DNA of 64,000 bases from NCBI GenBank assembly GCA_942159475.1, contig OW804096.1, positions 104,320,194-104,384,193 on the forward strand. Direction: 5' to 3'. Source of the DNA: Sthenelais limicola (Eukaryota; Annelida; Polychaeta; Phyllodocida; Sigalionidae). Both the position numbers and the translations under genes were made by a program. This document shows, one piece after another, positions 52,588 to 63,950 of the stretch. The notes under the pieces were generated by a model. The model searched no databases, was not told the DNA's origin, and saw nothing but the letters and a program-made list of their open reading frames with translations. Numbering within the stretch: the first letter of the stretch is position 1; every line of letters begins with the position of its first letter.

Positions 52588-53244
52588 CATCTACAGGAGA
52601 TGGATCGAGAGAAGTGGGGTGGGGGGGTTGGAAGACTGTGAGCGAGGAGAGTAGGATGGGGTGTGTTCTGCGTTCAGACAAAAAAGAAACATGGCATAAA
52701 CATGCCTGGTGCCATCCAGGCACTGACATAAACGGTTATGATCCTTTCCTTGTTTCCTTGCTTCAAATGTTGACCCTCAAAGTCGTCATTTATCACTTCC
52801 CTCTGTCTCTCTCCCCAGCTTCTTCTCCCTTAACGATAGCCACGATTCGGTTAAAATTTTCACATTTTGAAAATATTTCTCTGCTACAGCTAAAATCTTA
52901 CATCGCCACGAACAACAGGAAACATCCAAATCAGAGGATTGTTTTATTAGGGCGCCCCCACCTCTACCAGCTGCCTGTCTATGTCTCTATATGAGATTAT
53001 TATCAGACAAGTGAGAGTGATTTGAAGGTCTTTTATCCGATGATTAAGGGGAGCTCTGGCTGTGAATATTATTTATGTTCATCCACCATCCCACTTTATC
53101 GCAGATATCAACATTCAGCAAGCCCTTATTCCACCCTTATTCTGTTTTACCTTTTGCCCCAAGTCTCCTCTCACTTGATATGAGTGAGCATCCGAGGCTG
53201 TTTATACTTCTTTGTCATTAATTTTGGTTTCCCTCCCGTTGCAG

Positions 53245-53508
53245 GTTCTCATAGACCCAATCGTGACGAAGAGCAATTCAGAACATGCCTGCTCGTTCTG
53301 TGGTAAAATCTTTGGTCGTCGCAAAGACGTTGTGCGACACATGCGGATCCATACTGGCGAAAGACCTTTTGTTTGCTCGTACTGTAACTTCGCTTTCAAC
53401 ACTAAATCCAGCATGACACGACATATTAAGCGTCAGCACCCTGACAATGACATCCTCCCAAAGCAGGCCGCCCCTCCTTTCACTTCTCTCAGTCAGACAG
53501 ATTTGTAG
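53245..53508 (+). CDS. ZF-47: alternative last exon, two C2H2 fingers
   Basis: The acceptor is GGTTTCCCTCCCGTTGCAG|GTT. The 87-residue end has finger 1 at 16-36 (helix RRKDVVR) and finger 2 at 44-65 (helix TKSSMTR). A 22-residue Pro/Ser/Gln tail follows. Finger 2 (CNFAFNTKSSM) is clearly related to that of ZF-49 ([11 protein letters not shown]). Confidence 0.88.
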   Translation, partial: VLIDPIVTKSNSEHACSFCGKIFGRRKDVVRHMRIHTGERPFVCSYCNFAFNTKSSMTRHIKRQHPDNDILPKQAAPPFTSLSQTDL

Positions 53509-53682
53509 AACCTTGCCCGTCCTTGGGAGGATGCACTATGAAGGTTCATAGAACTTTTCCAGGATATGTATGTATAAGGTCTTGCACACCTTGAACATTG
53601 TAAGCAGTGATTATAAGTCTAATGATATGAGGATTTAAAAGTTTAAAATATCAAGCCCACATGTAACCTTGATGTCTTCCAG

Positions 53683-53922
53683 ATGCACCGTAGATCCACT
53701 GGAGCGGGAGAACATTCTGGGACTGCGGCTTCCTTTCCGAAGATTCACCTCTGCTCTTTATGTGGTCGGGCGTTTCCCTCAAGAGCATTGGTAGAGCGTC
53801 ATTCAATAATTCACTCAGGAGAAAAGCCTTACCCTTGTCCAGGCTGTGGTATTTCATTTAACAGGCGAGATTCCATGAAAAGACACTATAATAAAACATG
53901 TTCTAATAAACAGGCCTCCTAG
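53683..53922 (+). CDS. ZF-48: alternative last exon, C2H2 + C2HC fingers
   Basis: The acceptor is ACCTTGATGTCTTCCAG|ATG. The 79-residue end has finger 1 at 24-44 (helix SRALVER), linker SGEKPYP, and finger 2 at 52-73 (helix RRDSMKR), ending HYNKTC, so the last ligand is Cys with x4 spacing. The spacer is Gly/Ala/Ser-rich. An AATAAA at 53905 lies inside the coding part. Confidence 0.86.
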   Translation: MHRRSTGAGEHSGTAASFPKIHLCSLCGRAFPSRALVERHSIIHSGEKPYPCPGCGISFNRRDSMKRHYNKTCSNKQAS

Positions 53923-54634
53923 CTAGGGCTGTTCTAGTGGCCGAGGATCACATGTCCGGCGTAGGGCGAATAGGGACTCCTTGAAGATTGACCCATAAAG
54001 ACCAAATACTCATGAATACTGTATGAGGTATTTGCATAAGACTGTCCTGTAGATGATTTACAATAACCGGTGCCTTTTTAGGATTAATGCTGTTCCGAAT
54101 AATTCTGAGAATTTCTTCATGATCTACACCAATATAAACTTTGAATAATTTTCTTTGAAGGACTTATAGGCGCAATTAATGCCATTTGCAGAGACTTTTT
54201 CTTTATTATCACGCTGTATGCCTTTCTGAACATAGGGCTCTCGCTAGTGTGGGGTTTCTTTTGTGATCTTGTCCTCCATTTGTAAGTGTGAAACTATCCT
54301 ATATTAATACATTCAATGTACGTTTCGCAATTTAAAAAAAAAGATAAAGATAAATAATTGTTCTTAGTTCAGATATGGTGATTAGGTCGACATTCTATAC
54401 ATCACATAGTAAGAATACCATAGTGTGAATACAAGGTGGACGATAAGCTACTCGCCGAGTAAGCCAAGAAAGAAAGAAAGTCGAGTTGCTTCTGTGCTAA
54501 GAGGTCTACCGAGTCCGCTAGCCACTATGGTTTTCTTACTTTTCTTCCATTATTTCATGGGGGAAAAATTATCTTTTATCTGGGTTTTTCTTCTTTGGTA
54601 GTATATACCACCATTTAGCATGCCTGTTGCTGCA

Positions 54635-54706
54635 ATATCCATACAATACTTCTGGTGAAAAACCCTTTACGTTTAAAACTAAGTCTACGTTTGAAACTAA
54701 GTCTTA
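54635..54706 (+). pseudogene. Possible finger-exon relic
   Basis: One frame reads NTSGEKPFTFKTKSTF, matching the inter-finger linker (TGEKPF) with Phe in place of the first Cys of finger 2. No intact finger 1, acceptor or second Cys is left. Two near-identical ACGTTTRAAACTAAGTCT units at 54670-54706 show later local duplication. Confidence 0.4.
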
Positions 54707-56229
54707 AAGCATGATATCCCAGAGATTCTTAACATCAACCAGCATGGATAAATAAAGTATTCTGAGTAATTATTTCTAGTAGATGCATGGGCTTGAATTA
54801 ATTCAGAACCAAAACTTTCCGGTATTCACACTCGAAAGTCCCCGCTTGATCTGGACGGTTCGTGCCATCATTTCTGGACGAATCTTCAAAACAGGGGACA
54901 TGTACTGTGGTGTACATTAAAAAGTCAAATTCATGGCCAAATCATGGAATAAAACATAATTTTGCGGGTCTAGAATTTTACAAACGGGAGTCTTTCAAAT
55001 AAATATATTTAAAACACTGGTAAAGTAAGGGATTTTGATCATGCCGAGCATAGGCCTATTACTAGTTATCTAGGCTAGTTATATGGATATATATATATAC
55101 TTCTTGCAGACCATATGGCCTACCGTGTTTCACGATTTTCAGTATTCACGAACCCACAAATACTGTAGAAATATGCTACGCGAGTTTAAAAGATAATTGT
55201 ATAAGTGAGTGAACAGTTCTTCTAATGATATTCAAGAATAAATGTCATGAGAAAATTGACGTCTTGTTAATCGTTGTTTGTAATATTGATTGTATTTTTC
55301 GTTAACTAGGATAAAGGAAATTAGTGCCGATTAGCTTGAACTATGAAGGAATGTGAATTAAGTTAAGTAGAAGTACCGTAATAAGCCAGGCTCAATTTTC
55401 GGAATATAAAAAGAAATACATAAAATAATGTTTTTAAAAAGATGTAATGGTTGAAGGAGCGTGAATATTCTAAACAACTGAAACCAACGAGATAGTTAAC
55501 TGTTTTATAATATGCTTTTGATGATATAAATAGGAAACAATTTTGGGTCATAAAGTTGAATTTCAGCCATAAACTTAGTCAAAACTTATTGGGTGCCATG
55601 ACTACCACAAGTAACTCACTATTGAAATACGCACTGTGCATAATTCGCTTGTAATTGAATGCCGATCGCGCCACCTAGTATAAGGCGTATCAATGGTTTT
55701 CTTCTGTACTTTTGCCATTTTCGTCGACACAACAGCATAGCGGCCAGGCCAATCTCTATGGAAGCGATTATTCAACGGGCTTGAAGTATGAAAATTTCAT
55801 CTTGGGAATAATTTTGTCTACCTAATAACATAATGTGAATGTTTTTCTCGATGATTAAGCTGCTTTTAATAAGATGACGTTCATGTATAATGTTTACTGA
55901 TGGTATACATACTCGGCATGCATACGCTACGGCATTGTTATGTCTACCGATGCATCCTTTTCCGACCACCAACGCCGTCTGGTGTCAGTACAAGAGATAA
56001 TCTCGCACTAGGCAATTCTAGATACGACGCACTGTGCATAATTCTAGATACGTTGTTCTCAGGGCAAGGCATATATAATAAATAAATATAAAACATAAGT
56101 ACAATACAGAGTCGCAGAACCTTGGATGTGAGCATCCCTCTACTTTAAACTGTTCGACGTATTACGTTCAACAAAACGCCTTCGGCACTTGGACTCGGGA
56201 CACAGGTACACGTACAGGGCATAGACGTT

Positions 56230-57018
56230 TTAAGGATGATCGAGGGTATTTCCCAAAGTAAATAGATCAGCCTGATTTTTTCAAACTTTGTACTCCAAAT
56301 CATGCTGATTTCAAATATAATTTTTTTAAGGGGGGTTCCCAGACTAGATTTTTTGCTATTTCCGTTTGAAAATAAAAAGTTATTTAATTAATTTAATATG
56401 GCCGTCTATGGAGAAAAGGGCGTTTTTGAAACGTTTTATCCATTTTAAACCATGAATTGTAAATACAGTTGGCTGATTCTTTAGTATATCATAGTTTAAG
56501 GGATATACTTTCTGAAAATAACAAGAAAATGGGTGGTCCCCAGATTACTTTAGGAGCTGAAGGCCCCCAAACTTGAGAGTGCAGTGAGTGAGAGTGGATT
56601 CTGTCACTGACAGATCACCTCTGCCTGGATTGACAGGAAGACATAACAATCCAAAACTGACATGTCAGCTTAGCATTTTTTTGTATACTTTTGCCCCTAT
56701 ATCTCAGAAACCTTTACCCAGTAGCTAAACTTTTTCTCTTTAAAAAAAAGGACGTTTTTCATGAAAACGCTCAGTAGAATAGCTTTGTCAGTAGCCTTTG
56801 AATCTCAATGTAAACAAGGTGGCTTACGGTGTCGTAAAACAATAACAAACAAGGAAAAAAACATATACTAATCTGTTCAATCTTCAGAAGTGTTTCTTTT
56901 AATTACTGAACATCACTAACCCAAGAAATGATCAAAAAATAAATAAATATGAACATGGTCAATGTCGTAAAATCCCCGCCGTTTTTGGCAACTGAGAAAT
57001 ACCCGCGATCATCCTTAA
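56230..57018. mobile_element. Inverted-repeat element A, TTAA-flanked, about 780 bp
   Basis: TTAA then GGATGATCGAGGGTATTTC at the left and, reversed at the right end, GGATGATCGCGGGTATTTC before TTAA (57015-57018). One mismatch is seen in 19 bp. There is no transposase frame. TTAA target duplications are typical of piggyBac and Kolobok transposons; the GG start fits neither piggyBac's usual CCC start, so Kolobok-like is the better guess. Confidence 0.7.
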
Positions 57019-58128
57019 AGGCAAACGCTACTATTCACTGCCACGCCCCCCTTTTCCATATACCAAATATACGGGCATTTTACGTACTATTGCTTTAGCA
57101 CTGCAGTCTATGAGGAAACGGTCCATTTTTTCATGTTTTTTAGTATAAAACAAACAATTAATGGCTACTCCTACTGTCCCAAAACTTTCTACACATATAG
57201 TGCAGGTTATATACTACATATTAAAAGGAAAAAAAACATATGTCATCGAGTTAGATTTTTTTTTATAGCTGTCTGAAATAGACATGTTTGGGGAACTGAG
57301 CTACCTGTGGGTACCCTCAGTTGTACCCATTTAGTATGCAAGTCTATTGGGAAGTGCTGCATTTTTCTTTCACGGTTTTGGGAATAAAACAAAAATGAAA
57401 ACTCCTAATGTCCCAAAATTTTCTACACATATAGTGTAGGTAATATTCTACACATATATAGGAAAAAAAATGTATTTCATCACGCTAAAAAAATAATTGT
57501 AGCTGTTTGAAATAGACATGTTTAGGAAACAGAACATATTGAAACAGCAGATTTTATGGTTGTCATGCCATGTTTCAAAGCCCCATAATTCAGAAACTAG
57601 CACGGTGACCCATTATTTTTTTTTTCAGTTTTATGAACACACATACTTCAAGAACCATATACTAAAGAATCAGAAAAATGACATTTAATTTCGATGAGAG
57701 AGAAAAAAAATGTTTTTATTAAATTAGTGAAAAAAAAGTGGGTTTTTTCGAGTTTTTAATTTAAAATTTGCATTTCATATTTTTTGTTTTCAGAATAAAA
57801 ATAACCATGCATTCTATAAAAAAGAGGCATAGAATTATTGGCAAAATAATACTCTCTCTAAAACTGTTAACCTTACTTAAATTGAGGGAATATAAATAGC
57901 AAATATGAACTATGAAGTCGAGGTACTCCAAAATGAGCCCCCCTTTTGATCCTCATTGGTTCTTTTGAGATACCAACTTTTGAAGCACTCTAATTAAAAA
58001 TTGAGCACGGTGACCCATTGATTTTTTTCCATCTTTATGACCAGAAACACTTCAAGAATCAAATTTCAAAGTTTCAGAAAAATGACATTTATTTTCATTT
58101 TCCACTAGATAGTAGCGTTTGCCTTTAA
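57015..58128. mobile_element. Inverted-repeat element B, TTAA-flanked, about 1.1 kb
   Basis: It shares the TTAA at 57015 with element A and ends at TTAA 58125-58128. Its ends are AGGCAAACGCTACTAT in inverted orientation (16-17 bp matching). Inside are two imperfect direct duplications: a TTTCTACACATATAGTG...GAAATAGACATGTTT unit (57187 and 57420) and an AGCACGGTGACCCATT...AAAAATGACATTTA unit (57599 and 58003). No transposase frame. Confidence 0.7.
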
Positions 58129-59039
58129 GTTTATCTATGAATCGCAAACATGTCAGCATCACAGATAATTTTGAATCATCAGAATCCATTGAGAAATTCA
58201 ATAATGTCTTAAAGGCCTATAGGAGTCAATAAATAGCGAGTTGGTTGCACAGAACTATTCTAACCATCTGATAGGCCTACCCAGCTTATAGACTGGAGGC
58301 ATGATTTCACAATTTTACAATAGGAGGTAGGCCTACGGAATGTTAGATTCCATGGATTGTTAGTCTGAACAGCACTGAATAAATTCATGGTGAATGCCAC
58401 TTCCGCTGACCTATATTTGCCGAGAAAACGCAAGATGGCCACCAATCGTTCAGACTTTTTGAGGTTTTATGAAAATAACTCTGAAAATAATGCACCTACA
58501 TCTTAAATCAAATAAAACCATGTATAGGGCACATGATTCCCTATTGATTGGTACCAGCCACTTGATTCTGAATGGTGTCCCTGCTGGAAACAGAATATCC
58601 CATGCTTCACAGGCTGCAGCTGTTCTGAAATGTGTTGCAACCGTCGCAGCCCATTCAGAATCACATTGCATGATGATTCAGATCACAAATCATTATTAAA
58701 CATTTTATACTTAAATTCAAAAACTGTTTTGATCCATTTAATAACAATACATCCAATTTTACATGGGAAGCAATAGATGAGTGACTTGACACCAGAAATC
58801 AGACATTTGAAAGTAGGAGGTTTTTGAATTTAACCAATAATGGGAATATCATTTTGATTGATATAAATTCATGAAAAAAATCAATTTAGTCATGGAGTTA
58901 TGAGCTGATTTCAATAGGTATCATACGTTCATATCTTTTTTATGGAGGATCTATTTATCGTAAACTCCCCGGTATCTTCCTTGTGGTCAGTCTTAATCAA
59001 GATCGAGTTGGTCTCACCCTTATTCTCCTTGTATTACAG

Positions 59040-59276
59040 ATGGAAGACCAATACAATGCTAGCGAGCACCGGGTGATAATTGTACGAAGGACCAAACATT
59101 ACTGTGAAATCTGTGGGAAAGTGTTTGATCTACGAAAGGATCTGACTCGACATATTAGGACACATACCGGGGAAAGGCCTTTCGCCTGTTCTGTGTGTCA
59201 AACTGCATTCAGTACGAAATCGAACATGGAACGTCACAAGCGTAGTGTCCACAAAAACATATTTGAAGACACCTAA
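59040..59276 (+). CDS. ZF-49: alternative last exon, two C2H2 fingers
   Basis: The acceptor is CTTATTCTCCTTGTATTACAG|ATG. The 78-residue end has finger 1 at 22-42 (helix LRKDLTR) and finger 2 at 50-71 (helix TKSNMER). An Arg/Val/Ile-rich spacer (VIIVRRTK) precedes finger 1. Finger 2 heads the TK[SE]N[MS] series continued in ZF-50 and ZF-51. Confidence 0.88.
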   Translation: MEDQYNASEHRVIIVRRTKHYCEICGKVFDLRKDLTRHIRTHTGERPFACSVCQTAFSTKSNMERHKRSVHKNIFEDT

Positions 59277-60756
59277 TATCGCTATGCTATCACAGACGAT
59301 TCATCATTCTGGAAAGTGCCCTAACGTCCTATGGCTATAATAATTATCATGTATTAGAACATGGTGTGTTTGAATCCTGGCGCGGTCACAAGATTCAGGA
59401 CAGGAAATACCTAGCTATACCTTTTTCAGAAACGGAAGATGGGATTGACATGTGTTTTGGTCATGGGATTCGAGATTATAGGCAAGTAAAGGAGAAAGAA
59501 ATTTAGGAAATAGGTTAAGCCCCCAACCGAGATTGTGGATAAGGAAATGGGATTTAGTGGGTTCTACCCCAAAGTTTCAGCTCCTTTCCCTAACACTATT
59601 GGAAGAGCTGTATCATAAGCAAACTAGCCCTGTAGAAAAATGAATTAAAAACCCCCAAAACATGATTGTTGATGGCCGCAGCCTCATGTTTCTGTTAAAA
59701 TGTTCACATTTTGTTGGATTATTTGGTCTTATGGAAAAATAAATGAATAAATTCACTATGTATGATCTTTATTTTCCTCAATTGTCTTATACTGAACTGT
59801 TTTGAAATTGTTTTAGCCTAGTAATCGATGGATCACTGGAATTGCATGAAGATCTAATAATACCAAAAAGGTAATCTGGACGAGTCGTGACCCCATACGA
59901 AAACAAAATAAACACAAGCTTAGTACTGCTGTCCAACACTCTGGTCCGGAGAACCTATATATCCTAAAACCCCATTTAACTCACTTTTCTCGCTTAATTT
60001 GATCTTAGCCTCTCTAATTCTTTCACCAATGTGTGAGTCTAAAAGAAAACCAAGCCCAAGATGCGGAGATATTACTGAAAAAAATGAGACAAATGTAAAA
60101 AGGCTGTCTGCACTGGGACGTCTTGTTTGGGAGTCTATAATGCTTTAACCACTTGATTAAAGGGGGCATGCATATAAACACTAGCGTTACATTGATTCAT
60201 CACATTTTAGGTTTACTTAAATCCCCCATTGTCCTCAAGGTAATTGAGGAGAATGGGGAAATAAATTATCTTTGAACGTCCCTGTGTTAGTCACAGGTGA
60301 TTCAATGATTCAAAATTAATCATAAAAGTATATCTTGCATCTGTTATCCATTTCTATAATAGGCCTATGCCAATGCAGGACTTCTAGCTCCTCACGCTTC
60401 CTGGATGAGGGATTGTTCAGTGCGCATGTGGTTTGAATAGTTTTGTTCATTAACATGTATACTTTGTCTTACACTTAAGATATTTGTTTTTTATATCCTG
60501 AGAAACACAATTTTGGGTGAAAGCTAGGGTTTTCATCATTCCAAGTGGCTCATGGAACTCATTCGCTATTTTGTATGTACATTTCCCCTATACTAGACAA
60601 ACCCATATCATATATGTAGGCTATTTATTGGCTTCTCGGTGTGACAAATCAACATTTGAAGACAAAGAAAACCTTGACTTGATGTCAGGACTAATTTAAT
60701 TTTTTTTCTGGATATAAAATCGTGGTTAAACGTTGTATGTCCTTCGTTTCTTTCAG
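59277..60756 (+). other. Non-coding interval
   Basis: It holds the poly(A) candidate at 59738. A small hairpin (TCCCCCATTGTCCTCAAGGTAATTGAGGAGAATGGGG) lies at about 60222-60258. No finger motif. Confidence 0.45.
59738..59743 (+). other. Candidate poly(A) signal for ZF-49
   Basis: AATAAA 462 bp after the stop; a second AATAAA follows at 59746. Confidence 0.4.
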
Positions 60757-61044
60757 GGACAATTAGCTGGGCCCTACGCACAGGTCTCATTAACAATATC
60801 TCCTAGCAACCGGGGACACTCAACTTCGCTCATAGCATGTCCGATTTGTGGAAAGGAAAATGATGGTCAGTCCAAATTAAAGCGGCATATGCTCACTCAT
60901 ACCGGACACCGACCCTACTCATGTGGCATCTGTCGTAGAGGGTTCACCACGAAAGAGAATATGGAAAGACATAAAAAGATCCACTATAGACAGACAGATC
61001 GGGCGTTCCAGAACAGGCTATTACCTCCTCCCCCGGGAGAGTGA
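60757..61044 (+). CDS. ZF-50: alternative last exon, two C2H2 fingers
   Basis: The acceptor is TTGTATGTCCTTCGTTTCTTTCAG|GGA. The 95-residue end has finger 1 at 28-48 (CGKEND, helix GQSKLKR), linker TGHRPYS, and finger 2 at 56-76 (helix TKENMER, His-x3-His). The tail ends in a PPPPG run. It is paired with ZF-51, which shares the finger 2 core and Pro-containing tail. AATAAA follows after 123 bp. Confidence 0.88.
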   Translation, partial: GQLAGPYAQVSLTISPSNRGHSTSLIACPICGKENDGQSKLKRHMLTHTGHRPYSCGICRRGFTTKENMERHKKIHYRQTDRAFQNRLLPPPPGE

Positions 61045-61166
61045 ACTGATTTGAGTTTTTGAAAGTACCAAACCTGCCATATTTATGTGAATAGTCATAG
61101 GTAATGTTCCTCGCTAAGAGGTGTATGTAATCAACGCAAAGGCGCCAATCATAGGCGGTAACACTA

Positions 61167-61172
61167 AATAAA
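61167..61172 (+). other. Candidate poly(A) signal for ZF-50
   Basis: AATAAA 123 bp after the stop. Confidence 0.5.
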
Positions 61173-61341
61173 AGCGGATCAATCCTTTAAAACCAGGTTT
61201 ACAGATGATGAAAGGAATTAAGTTTCAGGTGACAGATTTGTGGTCTATAAGTAAAAAATGTCCTCGATATCCATTGGATGAATTAAAGGGGCAATGTAGT
61301 AGCTGTTGCGTTGAATTAAAACCCGTTGAACAATTACGTTA

Positions 61342-61463
61342 GTAGTATAAGGAAACAGCCTTTTCGGGGTATGGTAAATGTCTGAGAAGGGGCTTTGTAT
61401 ATAGGCTTCACCGCATATGACATTTACCATACCCCGAAAAGGCCGAAGGTTTCCTTATACTAC
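61342..61463. mobile_element. 122-bp palindromic (foldback) element
   Basis: GTAGTATAAGGAAAC...TTTTCGGGGTATGGTAAATG pairs with its reverse complement at the other end (CATTTACCATACCCCGAAAA ... GTTTCCTTATACTAC). Arms are about 41 bp, with a few unpaired bases, around a 38-bp loop. Size and structure suit a MITE or a structured-RNA source. Confidence 0.8.
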
Positions 61464-61991
61464 TTACGTTTTCAATACTTCGCTGGTTTGTGGGCCATCG
61501 CCGTCGTTTAATAGAGAAACAAATACTGCATCAATCCAATATGGATCCTCAAATAACAGACAATAACTATAAGATATAACTATAATATGGTCAGTTTATT
61601 TGGAATAAAATCTCAACGATCCGTAGAGGATAAATATATTGCCCAAACCAGGCTCCTTCGCGGGATGGACCAGCATAATTATTACTTATTGTAATGGATC
61701 ATGATAATCGAGGGCCTGTTTCCGAATAAATCCACCCTGTAATAGCGGGAAAAGGGTGTTCGAAACAGTAGAAGGTAGGGTTGATTGTGTGGATTCTCGA
61801 TTATTCAGTCACCATGACATCTATACGCGTGTCAAGGGCTGTAGCAGGAGTTAAATACATATAGCTGCGATACTGGTGATTAATAAAAAAGAATCACAAT
61901 TACGTTAATTAGTCACTTTTTTATTACTTTTTGGCAGCGACGTGGTAAACCATATTTGAAATTTTAATGTAACACGTTTATTTAATTTCAG

Positions 61992-62303
61992 ATGCTGTTT
62001 CTGACATCAAGAGCTTCACTTTTCAAGGACAGAGGAATGTTTCGCTTACCAGTTCCGGGTCTAGTTCTTGACCACCATAAACAATGTGAGTCAGACAATT
62101 ACAGGTGCCAAGTGTGTGGGAAACCCAATGCAGGACCATCTTTGCTGGAGCGCCATATGAGAACACACACTGGCGAAAGGCCATTCCCTTGTGACATTTG
62201 CAAGAAAGGATTTACGACCAAAGAAAACATGAGGCGGCATAGAAAAGTTCATTTTGCGGATGGGGAAAAGAGTTTACCTCCCAGTTATTCCCCTTTAATT
62301 TAG
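61992..62303 (+). CDS. ZF-51: alternative last exon, two C2H2 fingers, longest spacer
   Basis: The acceptor is TTTATTTAATTTCAG|ATG. The 103-residue end is the longest, with a 38-residue spacer, finger 1 at 39-59 (CGKPNA, helix GPSLLER) and finger 2 at 67-87 (helix TKENMRR, His-x3-His). It is the last exon of the array before the minus-strand neighbour. Poly(A) candidates follow at 62556 and about 62726. Confidence 0.88.
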   Translation: MLFLTSRASLFKDRGMFRLPVPGLVLDHHKQCESDNYRCQVCGKPNAGPSLLERHMRTHTGERPFPCDICKKGFTTKENMRRHRKVHFADGEKSLPPSYSPLI

Positions 62304-63752
62304 ACAATCCATAGGAATGTCATCAAAAACTGTTTTAAATTGAACTCGTTGTACAAAATATATTTTTATCTCCTATGTATCGATTCACAACCAGTTGCCC
62401 ATTCTTAACATATATTCTAAGTTTTCAGGGGATAGCTGGATGCTAGCTGTTTGAGTATACTTCCTAACAATCGTGATTACAAACACCAGAGGTTAGCTAT
62501 CCAAGTATGTATTCCACTGAGTCTCTTATCACCATTTAGTGTGTGCTTCGGCCTAAATAAACCAGAAATTATTTTCAATTGTTTTATCATTTCATTCACT
62601 CAATCTGGGAGGATTTCATTGCTTAGAAGAATTTCAGATTGTGCCACGAATGTAACATTTTAAAAAGTGATTTGTCTATATCTTCACGCCAGAATCGTAA
62701 TTTAATTTGAAAAGAACACCAATAATAAAGATTTTAAACCAATTGTAACATTGTATATGTGTGCTACGACATAGAAAGCTGTCGCATCATCACTACACAC
62801 ATTCACGATTTGATATGAAGTATGCAACCATCAATTGACAGCAGGCAGCCCAAGCAGAGAACAATTTTAAGGTTAACAGACTGATAAATCTGGCCTTTTG
62901 CGTAAAGCTTTTCTGAAAGGAAGTTCCAGCCTCATCTATTTTTTATATTACTTTACATATGACGCCATGACGGATATGAAGCTGGGGAATGTCTAGACTG
63001 GAAAGAATGCAAACATATGGATCGAAATAGCCAAGAGTCAATAATTTCTTTCACTTATTCTGGCTTTAGGAATGTATCTTCTACATAAGTATGTTATACC
63101 ATCTAGTGTCTGGTTATTCTGCCTAATAATAACTTATGACAGTTTCTTACTAATATGATGAATATCAAAAGTGTAAAAGAATTATAAGTGGAAGAACTGC
63201 TTGTGTAGGCCTATACGTTCTAACCTACACCCGATATGTATCAATTATCCATTGTATCTGACATACGGTGGGTTAAATCACCCAATATGGCAAAGAATGA
63301 ACAGGCCTTCAGACAATAGACACTTCTTGACGCATACATTATGACATCACTCATTTTGACTTATTTTAATCGGTTCTTCACTAAACATAATGCCTACTTA
63401 AAAACAAACGAGTATAGAACTAGACCTAAAGGACGTCTAGAAGTGGTCCCAAGAAACGAACTCTAAAATTACACCCCAATTCAATACATTTTATGATTGG
63501 TACTCTAGACATGCTATATAAATCAAAACCATATCATGATGTTTAGGAAACAATGAATATATACACGGACATTCTTCGCAAGAAGATTCTTACCGAATGT
63601 ATTATATACTGGTACACAATGCCTACAAAATGAGATCACACTTCTCACTGACCAAAAACTCAACCTGTACGGTTGCAATATTAATATAATTAAATAACTA
63701 CCAACAGGATATCCTATAATTATATAGTCCCTGGTCAGTGGTTTACTATCAA
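62304..63752. other. Intergenic region between the array and the PIGO-like gene
   Basis: The left part should be the ZF-51 3' UTR (AATAAA at 62556) and the right part the 3' UTR of the minus-strand gene. No exon, RNA gene or structured repeat seen. Confidence 0.5.
62556..62561 (+). other. Candidate poly(A) signal for ZF-51
   Basis: AATAAA 253 bp after the stop; AATAAA near 62726 is a second option. Confidence 0.5.
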
Positions 63753-63950
63753 TTAGTGAGATGGCTGTTCCAGATTAACTATCCAGGAAGAGATGACTTT
63801 GTTGATACGGATAACTAGACAGTAAGCAACTAGAGTCATTAGAGATATGAACATCCAGGTTGCACCTTCAAAGACGAAACGCGGGGCGAAGATCTTCCAT
63901 ACCATTAAATGCCGCTGATGAACTGTAGCTGCACCGATTGTACCGATTAA
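63753..63950 (-). CDS. PIGO: Last exon of a PIGO-like gene (GPI ethanolamine phosphate transferase 3), partial
   Basis: Read on the minus strand, an acceptor (AATTTTTTGTCCAG) is followed by 65 codons to a TAA. The peptide has the block RHLMVWKIFAPRF followed by a hydrophobic segment (about residues 31-50, FEGATWMFISLMTLVAYCLV) and a short polar tail ending in SSWI...PSH. This resembles the C-terminal end of animal PIGO, an ER multi-pass enzyme that adds ethanolamine phosphate to the third mannose of GPI anchors. The rest of the gene lies beyond the window. PIGG or PIGN family ends are less likely alternatives. It converges on the zinc-finger gene. Confidence 0.72.
   Translation of the reverse strand, partial: LIGTIGAATVHQRHLMVWKIFAPRFVFEGATWMFISLMTLVAYCLVIRINKVISSWIVNLEQPSH

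Larger units (their letters stand above)
47864..53244 (+). other. 5.4-kb gap dominated by a foldback element
   Basis: It holds the poly(A) candidate at 48261, a poly-C run at 48572-48585, a CCCCCCCCCC run near 49363 and the foldback element at 50859-52587. No finger exon or relic was found. Short frames such as 52614-52994 have no recognisable domain. Confidence 0.5.
53923..59039 (+). other. 5.1-kb gap with two inverted-repeat elements
   Basis: It contains the candidate relic at 54635-54706 and the TTAA-flanked elements at 56230-58128. The rest (54.7-56.2 and 58.1-59.0 kb) shows no finger, RNA gene or domain-bearing frame. Confidence 0.5.
61045..61991 (+). other. Non-coding interval with a palindromic element
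   Basis: It holds the poly(A) candidate at 61167 and the palindrome at 61342-61463. No finger motif. Confidence 0.5.

Noticed and set aside
59360..59395. GTTTGAATCC as a tRNA box B
   Set aside because: There is no matching acceptor stem or box A at the right distance.
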